A stretch of DNA of 7,169 nucleotides from DASWHX01 sp036397995 (GTDB taxonomy: Bacteria > Bacteroidota > Bacteroidia > Cytophagales > Cyclobacteriaceae): the NCBI GenBank assembly GCA_036397995.1, contig DASWHX010000110.1:1-7169 (forward strand), read 5' to 3'. The position numbers and the translations under genes are program-made. Below are positions 5,682 through 7,169 of the stretch, piece after piece. Every line of letters begins with the position of its first letter. Position 1 is the first letter of the stretch. The notes under the pieces were generated by a model. That model saw nothing but the letters and a program-made list of their open reading frames with translations. It did no database searches and was not told the DNA's origin.

Positions 5682-5804
5682 TTATTGAATCTTGACAATT
5701 TTTCTTGTTGTAATAAAGTCCTTACCGACAACCATGAGACAGTAAATTCCAGGTTTATAGTTCTTAACGTCTAATTCAATAAATATTTCATCTTTTTGAT
5801 TGCA
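5682..5804 (-). pseudogene. Orphan fragment of a T9SS type A C-terminal sorting domain
   Basis: The minus strand is open for 40 codons between TAG (5807-5805) and TAA (5684-5682). The last 30 or so residues read ELDVKNYKPGIYCLMVVGKD and then FITTRKIVKIQ. This fits the end of the type A sorting domain (Por secretion tail): a leucine-rich strand, a turn with (K/P)GIY, a hydrophobic strand, a short hairpin, and a final basic KxVK before the stop. The domain takes cargo proteins across the outer membrane through T9SS and is normally about 75-90 residues at the end of a much larger protein. Here the front of the domain and the whole cargo are missing; further upstream is only AT-rich sequence and then the divergent large gene. 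It is best read as the remnant of a deleted gene, perhaps once in an operon with the lipoprotein whose GTG abuts its stop. Confidence 0.72.
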
Positions 5805-5852
5805 CTATTTAGATTTATTTTAATATTTATCAAAGTATTTCTTAATTATTTT

Positions 5853-7169
5853 GTGATAAATAGGCTTTTTCTAATATTTTATTATGTGTTTGTGGCTCCA
5901 TTGGCTCTAATGGCACAACAAACCCCCGTGCAGGTATCGGCCTTCCTGAATCCGCCCTATTCCCTGGCTCTTTATGAATATGGAATGCCGGGCAGTAATC
6001 TGCTGCAGGTACAACTACTGCTAACTGATTTAACCAAAAACCAGTACCCGGTGAAGCTCAGGCTGATAGTGGAGGGAGTGGGCATCACGATAAAAACCAA
6101 ATCCACCTTTTTGCCCCAGCCCATTCCACTCAGTGGCGGCACACCTTATATATTAACCGCCGAAGATCTGCAGCCCTATTTCAGTTTGGAGAACCTGGAC
6201 TTACTGGGCATCAGCAAAAGAGATTACCAGCGACTGGGCATGCTGCCGGAAGGCTTCTACCGGTTCACCATCCAGGTGCTGGACTACTACCGCTCCTCGG
6301 TAGTGAGTAATTCAGCCATGGCCCAGGCCTGGATCATCCTGGCCGATCCCCCGTTTTTGAACTACCCCATGAAAGAAGAGAAACTGATAGCCCGGGACCC
6401 GCAGAACATCCAGTTCAGCTGGAGTCCCCGGCAGCAATCCCCCAACTTGGGACTAACCGAATACACCCTGCAACTCTTTGAGATATTACCTGAGGGCAGC
6501 AATCCCTACAACACAGCGGCATCTACCCAGCCGTATTTTGAAACCACCACCTACAACACCGCTTATTTCTATACCCTGAGCGATCCGATGCTGGTACCGG
6601 GCCGTCAGTATGCCTGGCGGGTGAAGGCCGCCAACACCGAAGGTTATGACCGCTACAAAAACGATGGCTACAGTGAGGTACGCGCCTTCCGGTGGGGCGA
6701 TGCCTGCGAGGAAATGCTGAATGTGACCGTTACGCCGTTTTCCACTTTCGTAAAAATCACCTGGGAGCCGCAATTTGGGCAGACCCAGTTTAAGATACGC
6801 TGGCACAGCGCGAAACCCGGTGCCACGGTGTGGACAGAAACTACCAACCTGGATTTCTTTATCATCAAAGATTTAGTACCCGGGGAAACCATCGCTGTTT
6901 CGGTGGCGGGGATGTGCGGAAGCATCACCGGGCTTTATACGCCGGAGTTTGAAGTAACAACGCTTTATGTTGAACAGGAAGTAACCGACTTTGAATGCGG
7001 GAAACCCACCATAATGGAAACCCTGACGGGGTCGCCGCCCCTTCAGCAAGTTTACCCCGGCATGCGATTCACCAACGTGGGGGGCTGGGAGTTGGAAGTG
7101 ATAGAGGTGGAATCAAGTGAGAACGGAGTATTCAACGGTACCTGCTGGTGGACAATCCCCATGTTCAAA
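5853..7169 (+). CDS. Large secreted TANFOR/fibronectin type III domain protein (3' end outside window)
   Basis: The frame from GTG 5853 is open to the right edge (439 codons). The first 22 residues form a signal peptide (MINRLFLIFYY then VFVAPLALMAQ), with mature QTPVQV. Residues 23-175 resemble the N-terminal module of large Bacteroidota exported proteins annotated as TANFOR: LNPPYSLALYEYGMPGS, VEGVGITIKT, EDLQPYFSLENLDLLGIS, LPEGFYRFTIQVLDY, and WIILADPPFLNYP at its end. A fibronectin-III-like domain follows (about 180-285, IQFSWSPRQQSPNLGLTEYT to YAWRVKAANTEG), then a second (about 290-370, VKITWEPQFGQTQFKIRW). The next segment starts FECGKP. Full-length relatives are usually well over 1000 residues. 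GTG 5853 is preferred over ATG 5910 because the latter removes most of the signal peptide. The gene is visibly GC-richer than its left neighbours. The family is exported and surface-associated; its exact role is unknown. Confidence 0.85.
   Translation, partial: MINRLFLIFYYVFVAPLALMAQQTPVQVSAFLNPPYSLALYEYGMPGSNLLQVQLLLTDLTKNQYPVKLRLIVEGVGITIKTKSTFLPQPIPLSGGTPYILTAEDLQPYFSLENLDLLGISKRDYQRLGMLPEGFYRFTIQVLDYYRSSVVSNSAMAQAWIILADPPFLNYPMKEEKLIARDPQNIQFSWSPRQQSPNLGLTEYTLQLFEILPEGSNPYNTAASTQPYFETTTYNTAYFYTLSDPMLVPGRQYAWRVKAANTEGYDRYKNDGYSEVRAFRWGDACEEMLNVTVTPFSTFVKITWEPQFGQTQFKIRWHSAKPGATVWTETTNLDFFIIKDLVPGETIAVSVAGMCGSITGLYTPEFEVTTLYVEQEVTDFECGKPTIMETLTGSPPLQQVYPGMRFTNVGGWELEVIEVESSENGVFNGTCWWTIPMFK

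Noticed and set aside
6486..6928. Two minus-strand open frames opposite the large secreted protein
   Set aside because: They arise from the GC-rich codon pattern of the plus-strand gene, whose frame has recognisable TANFOR and fibronectin-III features throughout.

Overview
The window most likely comes from a member of the Bacteroidota. It encodes a peptidase C10 (streptopain-like) protein and several lipoproteins whose lipobox cysteine is followed by acidic residues. It also holds a remnant of a type IX secretion (T9SS) C-terminal sorting domain and a large secreted protein of the TANFOR/fibronectin-III type. An exact match to the Bacteroidota -7 promoter box (TAnnTTTG) is present, and clear Shine-Dalgarno sequences are absent. 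No rRNA, tRNA, CRISPR array or recognisable transposase gene was found. The lineage below phylum cannot be decided from this sequence.

Left part (1-2960): a secreted M14 zinc carboxypeptidase on the minus strand runs off the left edge. It is divergent, across 46 bp, from a YdjA-like nitroreductase on the plus strand. The nitroreductase is convergent with a minus-strand SAM-dependent methyltransferase, and the two stop codons overlap by four bases (TTAG).

Middle part (2961-5219): a 376-bp gene-free stretch contains an unusual density of inverted repeats. It is followed by a C10 cysteine peptidase locus. The lipoprotein signal peptide of the peptidase (from ATG 3337) is separated from its propeptide and catalytic domain by one in-frame amber codon (3433-3435), while the reading frame is otherwise intact to 4536. 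The gene is therefore a fresh pseudogene, a sequencing error, or a read-through case. An 11-bp gap separates it from a second small lipoprotein gene of unknown function, which is a reasonable candidate for a partner or inhibitor of the peptidase.

Right part (5220-7169): a minus-strand lipoprotein with a lipocalin-like GTW motif starts at a GTG that directly abuts the stop of a 40-codon open fragment. That fragment reads as the end of a T9SS type A sorting domain with no gene body upstream, so it looks like debris of a deleted or displaced secreted-protein gene. Divergent from it, a GC-richer gene begins (best start GTG 5853) and stays open to the right edge. It encodes a signal peptide, a TANFOR-like N-terminal module and two fibronectin-III-like domains.

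Most products here are secreted or surface proteins, with two ordinary cytosolic enzymes (nitroreductase and methyltransferase). No complete new system can be demonstrated. The strongest unusual signals are the amber-interrupted C10 peptidase, the orphan T9SS sorting-domain fragment, and the structured non-coding stretch between the methyltransferase and the peptidase.
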